A stretch of DNA of 64,000 nucleotides, taken from JACVRW01 sp963827065. Lineage in GTDB: Bacteria; Actinomycetota; Thermoleophilia; Solirubrobacterales; Thermoleophilaceae. Positions 34,764 to 43,596 of the stretch are shown one piece after another (the first letter of the stretch is position 1; every line of letters begins with the position of its first letter). Location: positions 1 through 64,000 of the forward strand of contig CAWGZM010000011.1 in NCBI GenBank assembly GCA_963827065.1, in the 5' to 3' direction. The position numbers and the translations under genes are program-made. The notes beneath the pieces were generated by a model that made no database searches, had not been told where the DNA came from, and was given only the letters and a program-made list of their open reading frames with translations.

Positions 34764-35867
34764 TCACGAGCCGGCCGTGCGGAGCGCTCGCGACGGCTCG
34801 CGCGCACCGAGCGCGAAGCGCGGCTCGGTCTCGGCCTCGCCGCGCAGCACCGCGGCCACCCGCTCGGCAATGGCGGGGCCGTGCTTGTAACCATGGCCCG
34901 AGCCGCCGCCCAGCAGCCAGACGCGCTCGTGCTCCGGGTGGCGAGCGAACAGGAAGCCGCCGTCGGCGGTCAGCGAGTAGTGGCAGACGGGAGCGGAACG
35001 CAGCTGCGCCCCGGCGAGCGCCGGGAAGCGGCGGGCGAGGTACTCGGCCGAACGCGCGACGCTGGCATCGGAGGCACGCTCGGGCCGCTCGCCCGGCTCG
35101 ATCTCATCTCCCTCGCGGTCGTCCGAGACCTTCATGCCGTGCGGCTCGACGAGCCCGTGCCCGTAGAAGGAGCTGTCGAAGTCGAGCCAGCCCGGGACGC
35201 CGGGTGTGGTCCATTCGGCGGGCACGCCGAACAGGCACACGTCCTGGCGCGTGACCCGCAGCGGCACGAGCTCCGGGAAGAGCCGCCCGAGCCAGGCCCC
35301 GCAGGCCCAGACGACGTGATCGGCCTCGAGCCGGCGGCCATCCGGAAGCGCCGCGCCGTCTCCGGCGGGAGCAGCGAGCGCGCGGACGACCTGCAGTCCT
35401 CCCTCGCGGGCGCGCGCGACGAGCGCCCGCACTCCGTCACCGGCGCGCAGCACCCCCGCCTCCGTCTCGAGCAGGCCGAAGGCGACGTCGCCGATCTCGA
35501 CGCTCGGGAACAGGGCCTTCGTCTCCTCCGGCGTCAGGCGCTCGGCCGGAATACCGGCGGCCTCGAGTGTCGACTCGCTGTGGCTCTCCCAGCCGCCGTC
35601 GTCGTGGGCGAACCAGACGGCGCCGGCCTCGATGAGGACCCCGGCGCCCAGCTCGCGCCACTCCGCGAGCGATCTATACGCAAGTTCTGTGTAAAAGCGA
35701 TCCGCTCCGTGCGAGTAGCGCAGCATCCGCGTCTCCCCGCCGGACTCGGAGCGCGGGTCGCCCGGCTCGAATGCGTCGACGAGCGTGACGTCCCAGCCGC
35801 CGCCGACGAGCCGGTCGGCGAGGGCCGAGCCGAAGATCCCGCCTCCGACGACGAGCGCGGACGGCAT
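34764..35867 (-). CDS. FAD-dependent amine oxidase, sarcosine oxidase-like
   Basis: The 367-residue DAO-family flavoprotein has the dinucleotide motif VVGGGIFGSALADRL at residues 6-20 and acidic DAFEPGDPRSESGGETRMLRY (flavin phosphate contact, in two parts). The C-terminal region SAPVCHYSLTADG and LLGGGSGHGYKHGPA matches monomeric sarcosine oxidases. The Cys in VCHY sits where those enzymes attach FAD covalently. It probably oxidises an N-methyl amino acid or related amine. It starts four bases after the acyl-CoA carboxylase stop and is thus co-transcribed. Confidence 0.85.
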   Translation of the reverse strand: MPSALVVGGGIFGSALADRLVGGGWDVTLVDAFEPGDPRSESGGETRMLRYSHGADRFYTELAYRSLAEWRELGAGVLIEAGAVWFAHDDGGWESHSESTLEAAGIPAERLTPEETKALFPSVEIGDVAFGLLETEAGVLRAGDGVRALVARAREGGLQVVRALAAPAGDGAALPDGRRLEADHVVWACGAWLGRLFPELVPLRVTRQDVCLFGVPAEWTTPGVPGWLDFDSSFYGHGLVEPHGMKVSDDREGDEIEPGERPERASDASVARSAEYLARRFPALAGAQLRSAPVCHYSLTADGGFLFARHPEHERVWLLGGGSGHGYKHGPAIAERVAAVLRGEAETEPRFALGAREPSRALRTAGS

Positions 35868-35871
35868 GCGG

Positions 35872-37635
35872 CTACTGGATGACCGCGATGGTGTCGCCGG
35901 TGGCGACCGCGCCGCCCTCGGAGACGGCCAGCTCCTCGACGGTGCCGGCGCTCGGCGCCGTGATCTCGTTCTCCATCTTCATGGCCTCGATCACGCAGAC
36001 GAGCGCGCCCTCGTCGACTTGGGCGCCTTTCTCGACCGCCACCTTGAGAACGGTGCCCTGAAGCGGCGAGATGATCGCGCCCGGGGCCCCGCCCGAGGCC
36101 TCGCTCCTGCGCTCGCGCCGCGGCGCCTTCCTCATCCCGCCCGCGGGCGCGGCGCCGTTCGGCGCGGCTGCCTCGCCGATCACCTTGACGTCGAAGCGGC
36201 GCCCCGAGACCTCGACCGCGTAGTCGCGCTCGACACGCTCCGCCTCCCGTTCGTCGCCGTCCCCCGTCTCCGGCGCCGTGAAGGCGAGCTGCTTCAGCCA
36301 CTCCTTGTCCTCGACCAGGTCTCGGCAGGTCCCCCCGGCCGCCCACTGCTCGCTCGCGAGCAGCGCCTTGTGGAAGGGGATGAGCGTCTTGAGGTCGCCG
36401 ATCTCGTACTCGCCGAGGGCGCGCAGCATGCGCTGCGTCGACGCGTCACGGTCCACGTCCCAGACGATCAGCTTGGCGATCATCGGGTCATAGAGCGGGA
36501 GGACCTCGTAGCCCTCCTCCGCGCCGGAGTCGACGCGCACGAACGGCCCGGCCGGCTCGACGTAGGACCCGATCCGCCCGGGCGCGGGCGCGAAGTTCTT
36601 CGACGCGTCCTCGGCGTTGATGCGGCATTCGATCGCGTGGCCGCGCAGCACCACCTCGTCCTGGCTGTAGCCGAGCGGCTCGCCGGCGGCGATCTTGATC
36701 TGCTCGCGGACGATGTCGATGCCGGTGACCATCTCGGTCACGCAGTGCTCGACCTGGACGCGCGTGTTCATCTCGAGGAAGAAGTACTCGCCGTCCTGGA
36801 GGAGGCCCTCGATCGTTCCGGCGCTGCGGTAGCCGACGGCGCGCGCCGCGTCGGTGCCGATCTTGCCGATTCGCTCGCGCAGCTCGGGATCGACCGCGGG
36901 GGCAGGCGATTCCTCGATCAACTTCTGGTGGCGGCGCTGGACCGAGCAGTCGCGCTCGTAGAGATGGATGACGTCGTCGTGGGAGTCGGCGAGCACCTGC
37001 ACCTCGACGTGGCGCGGGTCGGGGAGGTAGCGCTCAACGTAGACGGTGGCGTCGGAGAAGAACTTCTCACCCTCGCGCGCAGCGCCTTCGAACGCCTTCT
37101 CGAGCTCGTCCTCCGACTCGGCGACGCGGAAGCCCTTGCCTCCGCCTCCGCCTGCCGCCTTGATCGCGACCGGGTAGCCGACCGACTCCTCGATCACTTT
37201 GCGCGCGTCCTCGACGGTCTCGACCGGGTCGGTCGTCCCGGGCACGATCGGGACGCCCGCCTCCTGCATGAGCTCGCGCGCGCGCGTCTTCGAGCCCATC
37301 GCGTCGATCGCGTCCGCCGGCGGGCCGATGAAGACGATCCCGGCCTCGTCGCAGGCGCGCGCGAACGCGGCGTTCTCGGCGAGGAAGCCGTAGCCGGGGT
37401 GAATCGCCTCGGCGCCCGACTTACGCGCGACGTCGAGGATCTTCTCGACCACCAGGTAGCTCTCGCCGGCGGGCCCGGGACCGAGCAGGTAGGCCTCGCC
37501 GGCACGACGTACGTGGGGCGCGTCGCGATCGGGCTCTGAGTAGACGGCGACGCTCGCCACGCCCAGCTCCTCGAGCGTGCGCATGACACGGATCGCTATT
37601 TCGCCACGGTTGGCGACGAGTACCTTCTCGAACAT
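35872..37635 (-). CDS. acyl-CoA carboxylase alpha chain (biotin carboxylase plus BCCP)
   Basis: The 587-residue protein has a biotin carboxylase domain (residues 1-445: FEKVLVANRGEIAIRVMRT, IHPGYGFLAENA, AAGGGGGKGFR, EMNTRVQVEH, AIECRINAED). A linker region and a C-terminal biotinyl domain follow, with biotinylated Lys in IEAMKMENEI. It ATP-dependently carboxylates biotin; a carboxyltransferase beta chain, absent from the window, would pass the carboxyl to acetyl- or propionyl-CoA. I use ATG 37635. A possible epsilon subunit lies at 54.3 kb. Confidence 0.93.
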   Translation of the reverse strand: MFEKVLVANRGEIAIRVMRTLEELGVASVAVYSEPDRDAPHVRRAGEAYLLGPGPAGESYLVVEKILDVARKSGAEAIHPGYGFLAENAAFARACDEAGIVFIGPPADAIDAMGSKTRARELMQEAGVPIVPGTTDPVETVEDARKVIEESVGYPVAIKAAGGGGGKGFRVAESEDELEKAFEGAAREGEKFFSDATVYVERYLPDPRHVEVQVLADSHDDVIHLYERDCSVQRRHQKLIEESPAPAVDPELRERIGKIGTDAARAVGYRSAGTIEGLLQDGEYFFLEMNTRVQVEHCVTEMVTGIDIVREQIKIAAGEPLGYSQDEVVLRGHAIECRINAEDASKNFAPAPGRIGSYVEPAGPFVRVDSGAEEGYEVLPLYDPMIAKLIVWDVDRDASTQRMLRALGEYEIGDLKTLIPFHKALLASEQWAAGGTCRDLVEDKEWLKQLAFTAPETGDGDEREAERVERDYAVEVSGRRFDVKVIGEAAAPNGAAPAGGMRKAPRRERRSEASGGAPGAIISPLQGTVLKVAVEKGAQVDEGALVCVIEAMKMENEITAPSAGTVEELAVSEGGAVATGDTIAVIQ

Positions 37636-37676
37636 CAGGGGCCGGGAGGTTATCGACGGCGCTCCATAATGGTGCG

Positions 37677-39788
37677 GTGAAGACGGGCGCCGGAACGGCC
37701 GCCGTGGCGGCGGCATGGCTCGCTCTCGCGGCGCCGGCGGAGGCCGTGCCGCGCTTCGAGCGCTGCGGCCCGTTCGGCTTCGAGTGCACGCGCGTGAGCG
37801 TCCCGCTGGACCGCTCCGGCGCGCTCCCCGGGCGGGTGTCGCTGTTCGTCAAGCGCGTCCGTGCGCGTGAGCGTCCACGGCGCGGCGCGCTCATCGTGCT
37901 GGCCGGCGGTCCCGGCCAGTCCGCCACGGACGCGTTCGGCGGCAGCGCGCTCTCCGTGCTCTACCCGGCCTACCGCAACCGCGACCTGATCATCTTCGAC
38001 CAGCGCGGCACCGGCAGGTCCGGCCTCCTGCGTTGCCGGGCGCTGGAGCGGGCGAACCTGCTGGACGCGGGGACGGCCGCCGGCCGCTGCGCCGCCCGAC
38101 TCGGGCCGCGCCGGGCGCTCTACACGAGCCGCGACAGCGCGGAGGACATCGAGGCGATCCGGGTCGCGCTCGGCTACGAGCGCATCGCCCTGTTCGGGAC
38201 GTCCTACGGCACCAAGGTCGCGCTCGGATACGCGCTCTCGCACCCTGGAAGCGTCGAGCGGCTCGTGCTCGACTCGGTGGTCGAGGCGGAGGGGCCGAAC
38301 CCGCTCTATCTCGACACGCTCGAGGCCGTGCCACGCGTGCTGCGGGTGCTCTGCCGAGCGAGATGCCGGGCGTTCACCCCCGACCCGGTCGCCGACGTGG
38401 CGACGCTCGTGCGGCGGCTCGCCCGCCGGCCGCTGCGCGGGCCCGTGGTCGGAAGGAGCGGAGCGGTTCGGCGCTCTGCTCTCCGACGAGCGGACCTGTT
38501 CGTCGTGTTGGTCGCGGGCGACCTCAATCCCGCCCTGCGAGCGGCGTTCCCGGGCGCCGTGCGCGCCGCGCTCGACGGTGACGCCGCGCCGCTTCTGCGC
38601 ATGCGCGATCGGGCCTATGCGGTGGACGGGACGCCGCCCCCGCCGCGCGTGCTCAGCAGCGCCCTGTACGCGGCCACCACCTGCGACGAGACACCGTTCC
38701 CTTGGCCGCGCACGAGCTCACCCGACCCCAGGGCGAGGCGCGCCGCCGCTCGCTCCGCCGCGGCGTTGCTTCCGGACGGCGTCTTCTTCCCCTTCGATCG
38801 GGCGACTGCGGTGGACAACGACCTGGTCGATCTGTGCGAACGCTGGCTCGCGGCGCCGAACGCGCCCGTTCTCGGAGCCGGCCCGCTGCCCGACGTGCCC
38901 GTGCTCCTGCTCGAGGGCGAAGACGACCTGCGCACACCGGTCGAGAACGCGCGCCGGGTGGCGGCCGGGTTCCCGCATGCCCGGCTCCTCGTCGCGCCGG
39001 GCACGGGCCACTCCGCGCTCGGGGGCGACATGAGCGGCTGTACCACGGTCGCATTCGGGCGCTTCATGCAGGGCGCGCCCTTCAGCACGCGCTGCCTGCG
39101 CGGGCGGCGGGACTTCCAGCCATCGCCTCCGCCGCCGCTGGGAATCGGTGAGCTGCGCCCGGCCGCCGGTGTGTCCGGCGCGCGTGGCCAGGTGCTCTCG
39201 GCCATCAGCCTCACCCTGCACGACCTCGCCTTCGACGCCATCACGGGGCTGATCACCGAGGTGGGAGCCCGTGACTTCGCCCACGGGGGCGGGCTGCGCG
39301 GGGGGAGCTACCGGCTCGACACGCACGGCAGCCTCACGCTGCGGCGGCTCGCGTTCGTCCCGGACGTGCGGCTCGACGGGCGGGTCCGGTCCTTCATCCG
39401 GACGCCGCGCCAGCGTGGCCGCATCCGCGTGGAGAGCGCGCGCGGGGTTCCCGGCGGGGCGGTGACGATCCGCGGCAGGCGCATCCGGGGGATCCTTGGA
39501 GGCGAGCAGGTCGCCGCCCGCCTCGACCCGCCGTTCGCCGCGGCCGCGCGCGCGGCCGCGGCGGCCGCCGCTCAGCGCGGGGCGAGCCCTGCGAAGAACG
39601 TCGCGAGCATCGCCGGGAAGAGCTCGTCGTCGACCGCGTCCGGCTCGAGCAGCCGCTCCAGCGCCACGCCGTTTGCCATCGCGAACGTCATCAGCGCGAC
39701 CTGGCGGAGCGGTATCGCCGGCTCGATTCCGAGCTCCGCGGCCCGCGCCTCGAGCAGCGCCGCGATCCGCTCGCGCAGTCCGCGGTAG
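37677..39788 (+). CDS. secreted alpha/beta-hydrolase, TAP/tripeptidyl-peptidase-like
   Basis: The 703-residue frame encodes a signal peptide, then an alpha/beta hydrolase with LAGGPGQSATDAF, FDQRGTGRSGLLRC, the nucleophile FGTSYGTKVALGYA (Ser) and a C-terminal TAP-like domain (VLLLEGEDDLRTPVENA, APGTGHSALGGD with His). It resembles Streptomyces SlpD/SlpE-type exported peptidases. A beta-rich C-terminal region follows (~residues 490-610). The final ~70 residues, from 39572 on, read antisense through the TetR gene and look non-native. A frameshift or missed stop near 39570 is possible. Start GTG 37677. Confidence 0.82.
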   Translation: MKTGAGTAAVAAAWLALAAPAEAVPRFERCGPFGFECTRVSVPLDRSGALPGRVSLFVKRVRARERPRRGALIVLAGGPGQSATDAFGGSALSVLYPAYRNRDLIIFDQRGTGRSGLLRCRALERANLLDAGTAAGRCAARLGPRRALYTSRDSAEDIEAIRVALGYERIALFGTSYGTKVALGYALSHPGSVERLVLDSVVEAEGPNPLYLDTLEAVPRVLRVLCRARCRAFTPDPVADVATLVRRLARRPLRGPVVGRSGAVRRSALRRADLFVVLVAGDLNPALRAAFPGAVRAALDGDAAPLLRMRDRAYAVDGTPPPPRVLSSALYAATTCDETPFPWPRTSSPDPRARRAAARSAAALLPDGVFFPFDRATAVDNDLVDLCERWLAAPNAPVLGAGPLPDVPVLLLEGEDDLRTPVENARRVAAGFPHARLLVAPGTGHSALGGDMSGCTTVAFGRFMQGAPFSTRCLRGRRDFQPSPPPPLGIGELRPAAGVSGARGQVLSAISLTLHDLAFDAITGLITEVGARDFAHGGGLRGGSYRLDTHGSLTLRRLAFVPDVRLDGRVRSFIRTPRQRGRIRVESARGVPGGAVTIRGRRIRGILGGEQVAARLDPPFAAAARAAAAAAAQRGASPAKNVASIAGKSSSSTASGSSSRSSATPFAIANVISATWRSGIAGSIPSSAARASSSAAIRSRSPR

Positions 39789-40183
39789 CGCTCGACGAGC
39801 TCCGCGCGGAAGTCGTCGTTGCGGGCCGCGTAGACGGCGAACTCGAAGAAGAGCCGCTCCCACTCGGGCTCGGCGGCGATCGCGGCGATGAAGTCGCCGC
39901 CCGCGCGCCGGGCCTGCTCCTCGATCGTGCCACCACCGTGGAGCACGCGGTCGATCTCCGCCAGCCGCGCGGCGAAGCGCTCGTCGAGCATGGCGAGGAA
40001 GAGCGCCTCCTTGCTTTCGAAGTTCGCGTAGACGGCGCCCTTCGTGAAGCCCGCCTCCTCGGCCACCAGGTCGAGCGAGGCCCCCTCGAGCCCGCGCACG
40101 GCCGCCACCTTGGCGGCGGAGTGCATGAGGCGCGCCCGGGTGTGCGCCTTGCGCTCCTTGCGCGTCAGCCGAGCGTCGCTCAC
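39572..40183 (-). CDS. TetR-family regulator linked to the P450
   Basis: The 203-residue regulator has a TetR helix-turn-helix at about residues 12-55 (TRARLMHSAAKVAAVRG, LDLVAEEAGFTKGAVYANF). A C-terminal helical domain follows. Its ATG overlaps the P450 stop by four bases (ATGA), so it is co-transcribed with the P450 and probably regulates it. At its 3' end its sequence is overlapped for 217 bases by the convergent hydrolase frame. Confidence 0.88.
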   Translation of the reverse strand: MSDARLTRKERKAHTRARLMHSAAKVAAVRGLEGASLDLVAEEAGFTKGAVYANFESKEALFLAMLDERFAARLAEIDRVLHGGGTIEEQARRAGGDFIAAIAAEPEWERLFFEFAVYAARNDDFRAELVERYRGLRERIAALLEARAAELGIEPAIPLRQVALMTFAMANGVALERLLEPDAVDDELFPAMLATFFAGLAPR

Positions 40184-41505
40184 GCGGCGATCGCGGGAGC
40201 GGGCGGCCGGTCGGCGGCGCGGCTGCGCGCCACGATTTCGCCCTCGCGCGACGGCGACATGATGATCGCCCGCCGGACCATCCGCTCGGGGCGCGAGTCG
40301 GCGGCACTGAGGTCGAGCCGGCTCGCGAGCGTCTGCAGCGCGATGCGCATCTCGAGCTGGGCGAAGCTCGCGCCGAGGCAGCGCCGCACGCCGCCTCCGA
40401 ACGGGATCCAGGTGTAGGTCCCGCCCTGACCCTCCAAGAAGCGCTCCGGCCGGAACGCGAGCGGATCGGGGTAGATGTCCGCCCGCCGGTGCATCAGGTA
40501 GATGCAGGGCACGAGGTTCACGCCGGCGGGGAGGAGGTGGCCCCCGATCTCCATCGGCTCCCGCAGCCGGCGCAGCACGATTGCGATCGGCGAGCGCAGG
40601 CGAAGCGTCTCCTTGACGACCGCGTCCGCGTACTCGTCATCGCCCTCGCGCAGCCGCTCGAGCGCGTTCGGATGGCGGACGAGCCGCTCGAGCGCCCAGG
40701 CGAGGCCGGTCGCCGTGGTCTCGTGGCCCGCGACCAGCAGCGTCATCAGCTCGTCGCGCAGCTCCTGGTCCGTCATGGCGGTGTCGTCATCGTGGCGGGC
40801 CTGGAGCAGGAGCGACATCACGTCGTCGCGCTCTGCGAGCCCGCCCGCCTCGCGGTGGGCGGCGATCTCGTCGTAGATCGCGCTGTCGGCCGGATCGAGA
40901 ACGCTCCGCCACAGCCCGAGGCGGACGACCCGCTGCGGCCCGAGGGCGATGCCGAGCGTCATGCGGCGGGGGTCGCTGCCCCAGCGAAGCAGCTCAGAGA
41001 GGGCTGCTCCGAGGCGCGCCTTGCGTTGCTCGTCCTGCACGCCGAAGACGGTGCGCATGATGATCTCGAGCGTCAGCGCCTGCATCAGCGGGCGCGTGGC
41101 GAGCGGCTTGCCGAGCGGCCAGGAGGCGATCGCCTCCTCCGTCACCTCGCGCATCGTCTCGGCATAGCCGCGCAGCCGGTCGCCGTGGAAGGGCGGCAGC
41201 ATCAGCTTGCGCTGGCGCATGTGCGCGGCCTCGTCGAGCAGGAGGACCGAGTTCGAGCCGAGCACCGGCAGCAGGACGACGTTCGCCTCCCCGGCGTGCA
41301 GCAGACGGGGGTCGCCCGTAAAGACCTGCTTCATCGCGTCGGGATCGGTGATGAAGACCCAGGTCCCCTCGTTGGCGATCTTGAGCGTGAACGAGTCGCC
41401 GTAGCGGCGGCTGCACTCCTCCATGAACGCGGTGGGACGGACGATCCAGCGCAGCGTCTGAAGCGGCTGGGGCGTGCGCGGGCCAGGCGGCAGCTCGGGT
41501 TTCAC
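40180..41505 (-). CDS. cytochrome P450 monooxygenase
   Basis: The 441-residue soluble P450 has the I-helix LVAGHETTATGLAWAL, the K-helix ExxR in VVKETLRLRSP, and the heme-binding loop FGGGVRRCLGASFAQLE with the axial Cys. The N-terminus (LPPGPRTPQPLQTLRWIVRP) resembles CYP-like proteins of the class seen in CYP110/CYP138 groups. No ferredoxin or reductase gene is adjacent. A TetR gene follows in the same operon. It lies immediately downstream, on the minus strand, of a 58-bp perfect palindrome. Confidence 0.92.
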   Translation of the reverse strand: MKPELPPGPRTPQPLQTLRWIVRPTAFMEECSRRYGDSFTLKIANEGTWVFITDPDAMKQVFTGDPRLLHAGEANVVLLPVLGSNSVLLLDEAAHMRQRKLMLPPFHGDRLRGYAETMREVTEEAIASWPLGKPLATRPLMQALTLEIIMRTVFGVQDEQRKARLGAALSELLRWGSDPRRMTLGIALGPQRVVRLGLWRSVLDPADSAIYDEIAAHREAGGLAERDDVMSLLLQARHDDDTAMTDQELRDELMTLLVAGHETTATGLAWALERLVRHPNALERLREGDDEYADAVVKETLRLRSPIAIVLRRLREPMEIGGHLLPAGVNLVPCIYLMHRRADIYPDPLAFRPERFLEGQGGTYTWIPFGGGVRRCLGASFAQLEMRIALQTLASRLDLSAADSRPERMVRRAIIMSPSREGEIVARSRAADRPPAPAIAA

Positions 41506-41523
41506 ATACCGGAGAGTATCCGA

Positions 41524-41581
41524 GCGGGGTCAGGTCTTGCAATCGCGCACGTACGTGCGCGATTGCAAGACCTGACCCCGC
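41524..41581. repeat. 58-bp perfect palindrome (REP-like element, copy 1)
   Basis: The left half, starting GCGGGGTCAGGTCTTGCAAT, is the exact reverse complement of the right half, with no loop (centre ACGT|ACGT between 41552 and 41553). It sits between the aroF stop and the P450 start. The arm GGGGTCAGGTCTTGCA recurs at 54186. Confidence 0.9.
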
Positions 41582-41583
41582 CG

Positions 41584-42603
41584 CTATGCGAGCGCGCGTC
41601 CGACGAGCCCCGCGTGCGCCTCGATCTGGCGTGCGAACTCCGGGAAGTCGCGCGCGTAGAGCTGCTGCGGCCCGTCGCAGAGCGCCAGCTCCGGGTCCTC
41701 GGCGACCTCGACGATGATGCCGTCGGCCCCGACGGCCGCGGCCGCGCGCGAGAGCGGCCCCACGAGCCGCCGGTCGCCCGAGGCGTGGCTCGGGTCGACG
41801 ATCACAGGCAGGTGCGTGTGCAGCTTCAGCCACGGCACAGCGCCCAGGTCGAGCGTGAAGCGCATCGCGGTGTCGAACGTGCGGATGCCGCGCTCGCAGA
41901 GGATCACGTCGCCGTTCCCCTCCTTCAGCACGTAGTCCGCCGCCTGCAGCAGCTCGTCGAGCGTCGAGGAGAGGCCGCGCTTCAGCAACACCGGCTTACC
42001 GAGCTTGCCGACCACCTCGAGCAGGCCGTAGTTCTGCATGTTGCGCGCGCCGACCTGGATCACGTCGACGGTCTCGGCGAAGCGGTCGGCCAGCTCGGCG
42101 GCCGTCATCTCGCTCACCACGGGCAGGCCGGTCTCGGCGCGCACCTCGGCGAGGATGGCGAGCGCCTCGTGGCCGAGCCCCTGGAAGGAGAACGGCGAGG
42201 TACGCGGCTTGAAGGCTCCGCCGCGCAGCATCGAGGCGCCTGCGTCGGCGACGACCCGCGCCACCGCGCGTGTCTGCTCGCGTGACTCGACCGTGCAGGG
42301 GCCGGCGATCAGGCAGAAGGTCTCGCCGCCGCCAACGCGGCGGCCGTCGACCTCCACGACCGTCGGCTCGTGATGCGAGAGCTCGCTCGAGGCGAGCTTG
42401 TAGGGCCGCGAGATCGGGATCACCTGGTCGACGCCGGGCAGGCCCTCGAGGCCCATCTCGCGAACGCCCTCGGGATCGCCGATCGCGCCGATCGCGGTCG
42501 TCAGCTCGCCGGGCATCACCTTCGCGTGCACACCGGCCGCCTCGAGCCGCTCGACCACCGCCTCGATCTGGGCGGGGGTCGCCTCGGGTGTCATCACGAC
42601 CAT
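41584..42603 (-). CDS. aroF: 3-deoxy-7-phosphoheptulonate synthase (DAHP synthase, AroF/type I-beta)
   Basis: The 339-residue enzyme condenses PEP and erythrose-4-phosphate in the first step of the shikimate pathway. The N-terminal ~80 residues form the ferredoxin-like regulatory domain of the I-beta class (PAQIEAVVERLEAAGVHAK). The TIM barrel shows IAGPCTVESREQ, RGGAFKPRTSPFSFQG, QVGARNMQN, LLKRGLSSTLDE and VDPSHASGDR. Allosteric feedback by aromatic amino acids is likely for this class. The ATG shares a base with the TauE stop (TGATG); a GTG one codon earlier is also open. Confidence 0.95.
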   Translation of the reverse strand: MVVMTPEATPAQIEAVVERLEAAGVHAKVMPGELTTAIGAIGDPEGVREMGLEGLPGVDQVIPISRPYKLASSELSHHEPTVVEVDGRRVGGGETFCLIAGPCTVESREQTRAVARVVADAGASMLRGGAFKPRTSPFSFQGLGHEALAILAEVRAETGLPVVSEMTAAELADRFAETVDVIQVGARNMQNYGLLEVVGKLGKPVLLKRGLSSTLDELLQAADYVLKEGNGDVILCERGIRTFDTAMRFTLDLGAVPWLKLHTHLPVIVDPSHASGDRRLVGPLSRAAAAVGADGIIVEVAEDPELALCDGPQQLYARDFPEFARQIEAHAGLVGRALA

Positions 42604-43550
42604 CACGGCGCGAGCTCCTCGACGGGCTTCGGCGGCTGCGCGCGCGCATGCCTGGCCGCGGCGGCCGCCGCTGCGGCCGCCTTCGCGCGGCTCTCACGCA
42701 CCATCGTCACGATCAGCAGGATCACGACGCCGAGCGGGAAGGGCACGAGCACCCAGGTGGGGATGCCGAGCCCGGCCTTGATGAGAAGCGCCGTGCCGGC
42801 GCCGATCAGGACCACCGCGAGCGTCGTCCGCAGCACCGCCGGCTCCACCCTGACCGACCAGTGGCTACCGAGCCAGACGCCAGGCACGGACCCGATGAGG
42901 ATGTTGCCCGCGAGCCCGAAGTCGACGTTGCCCGCGGCGATGTGGGCGAGCCCCGCCGCCCAGAGCAGGATCGCCGCGTGGAAGACGTCGGTGCCGACAA
43001 CCCGCGTCGGGATGAGCCGGAAGCCGAGGATCAGCCCCACCGCGATCAGCGCGCCGCTGCCCGCGGACGTCACGCCGAGGACGAAGCCGACGCACACGCC
43101 GAGCGCGACCGCCGCGATCTTGTGGCGCCGGTCCATCTCGACGGTCGCGCGCTCGCGCGCGTGCATGCTCTTCAGGAAGGCGCGCACCAGCGTTGCCATA
43201 CCGGTCAGGAGCAGCGCGACGGCGAGGATCGTCAGCAGTAGGTCGTCGAATTCGCGGCCCGCCCAGTCCTCGAGCAGCGTGAGCACGTACACGCCGCTGA
43301 CAGCGGCCGGCACCGAGCCGATCGCCATCCAGGTCGACAGCTTGAGATCGACGGTGCGCTGGCGCCAGTGCTTGTAGCCGCCGACGGTCTTCGTCACGGC
43401 CGCGTAGGCCAGGTCGGTGCCGATTGCGGTGACCGGAGTGACCCCGAAGACGAGGATCAGCATCGGGGTCATCAGCGACCCACCGCCGATGCCGGTCATG
43501 CCCACCAGGATGCCGACCCCGAGGCCGAAGCCTATGAGGGCGATGTCCAT
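42603..43550 (-). CDS. TauE/SafE-family sulfite/anion exporter
   Basis: The 315-residue integral membrane protein of the TauE/SafE family has about eight helices. Repeats begin IGFGLGVGILVGMTGIGGGS and VCVGFVLGVTSAGSGALIAV, the two inverted halves each with the Gly-rich motif. Family members export sulfite, sulfoacetate or other organic anions. The nearby sulfate reduction genes (44.6 kb) make sulfite plausible, but the gene is coupled to aroF, not to them. Confidence 0.87.
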   Translation of the reverse strand: MDIALIGFGLGVGILVGMTGIGGGSLMTPMLILVFGVTPVTAIGTDLAYAAVTKTVGGYKHWRQRTVDLKLSTWMAIGSVPAAVSGVYVLTLLEDWAGREFDDLLLTILAVALLLTGMATLVRAFLKSMHARERATVEMDRRHKIAAVALGVCVGFVLGVTSAGSGALIAVGLILGFRLIPTRVVGTDVFHAAILLWAAGLAHIAAGNVDFGLAGNILIGSVPGVWLGSHWSVRVEPAVLRTTLAVVLIGAGTALLIKAGLGIPTWVLVPFPLGVVILLIVTMVRESRAKAAAAAAAAARHARAQPPKPVEELAP

Positions 43551-43596
43551 AGGCGGACGAGCCTAGTGAGGCTCGCCCGCCTTGGAACCCAGGGGC

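Noticed and set aside
41524..41581. palindrome as an ordinary rho-independent terminator of aroF
   Set aside because: It could stop transcription, but a loop-free 58-bp palindrome recurring elsewhere fits a repeat element better; no U-tract.
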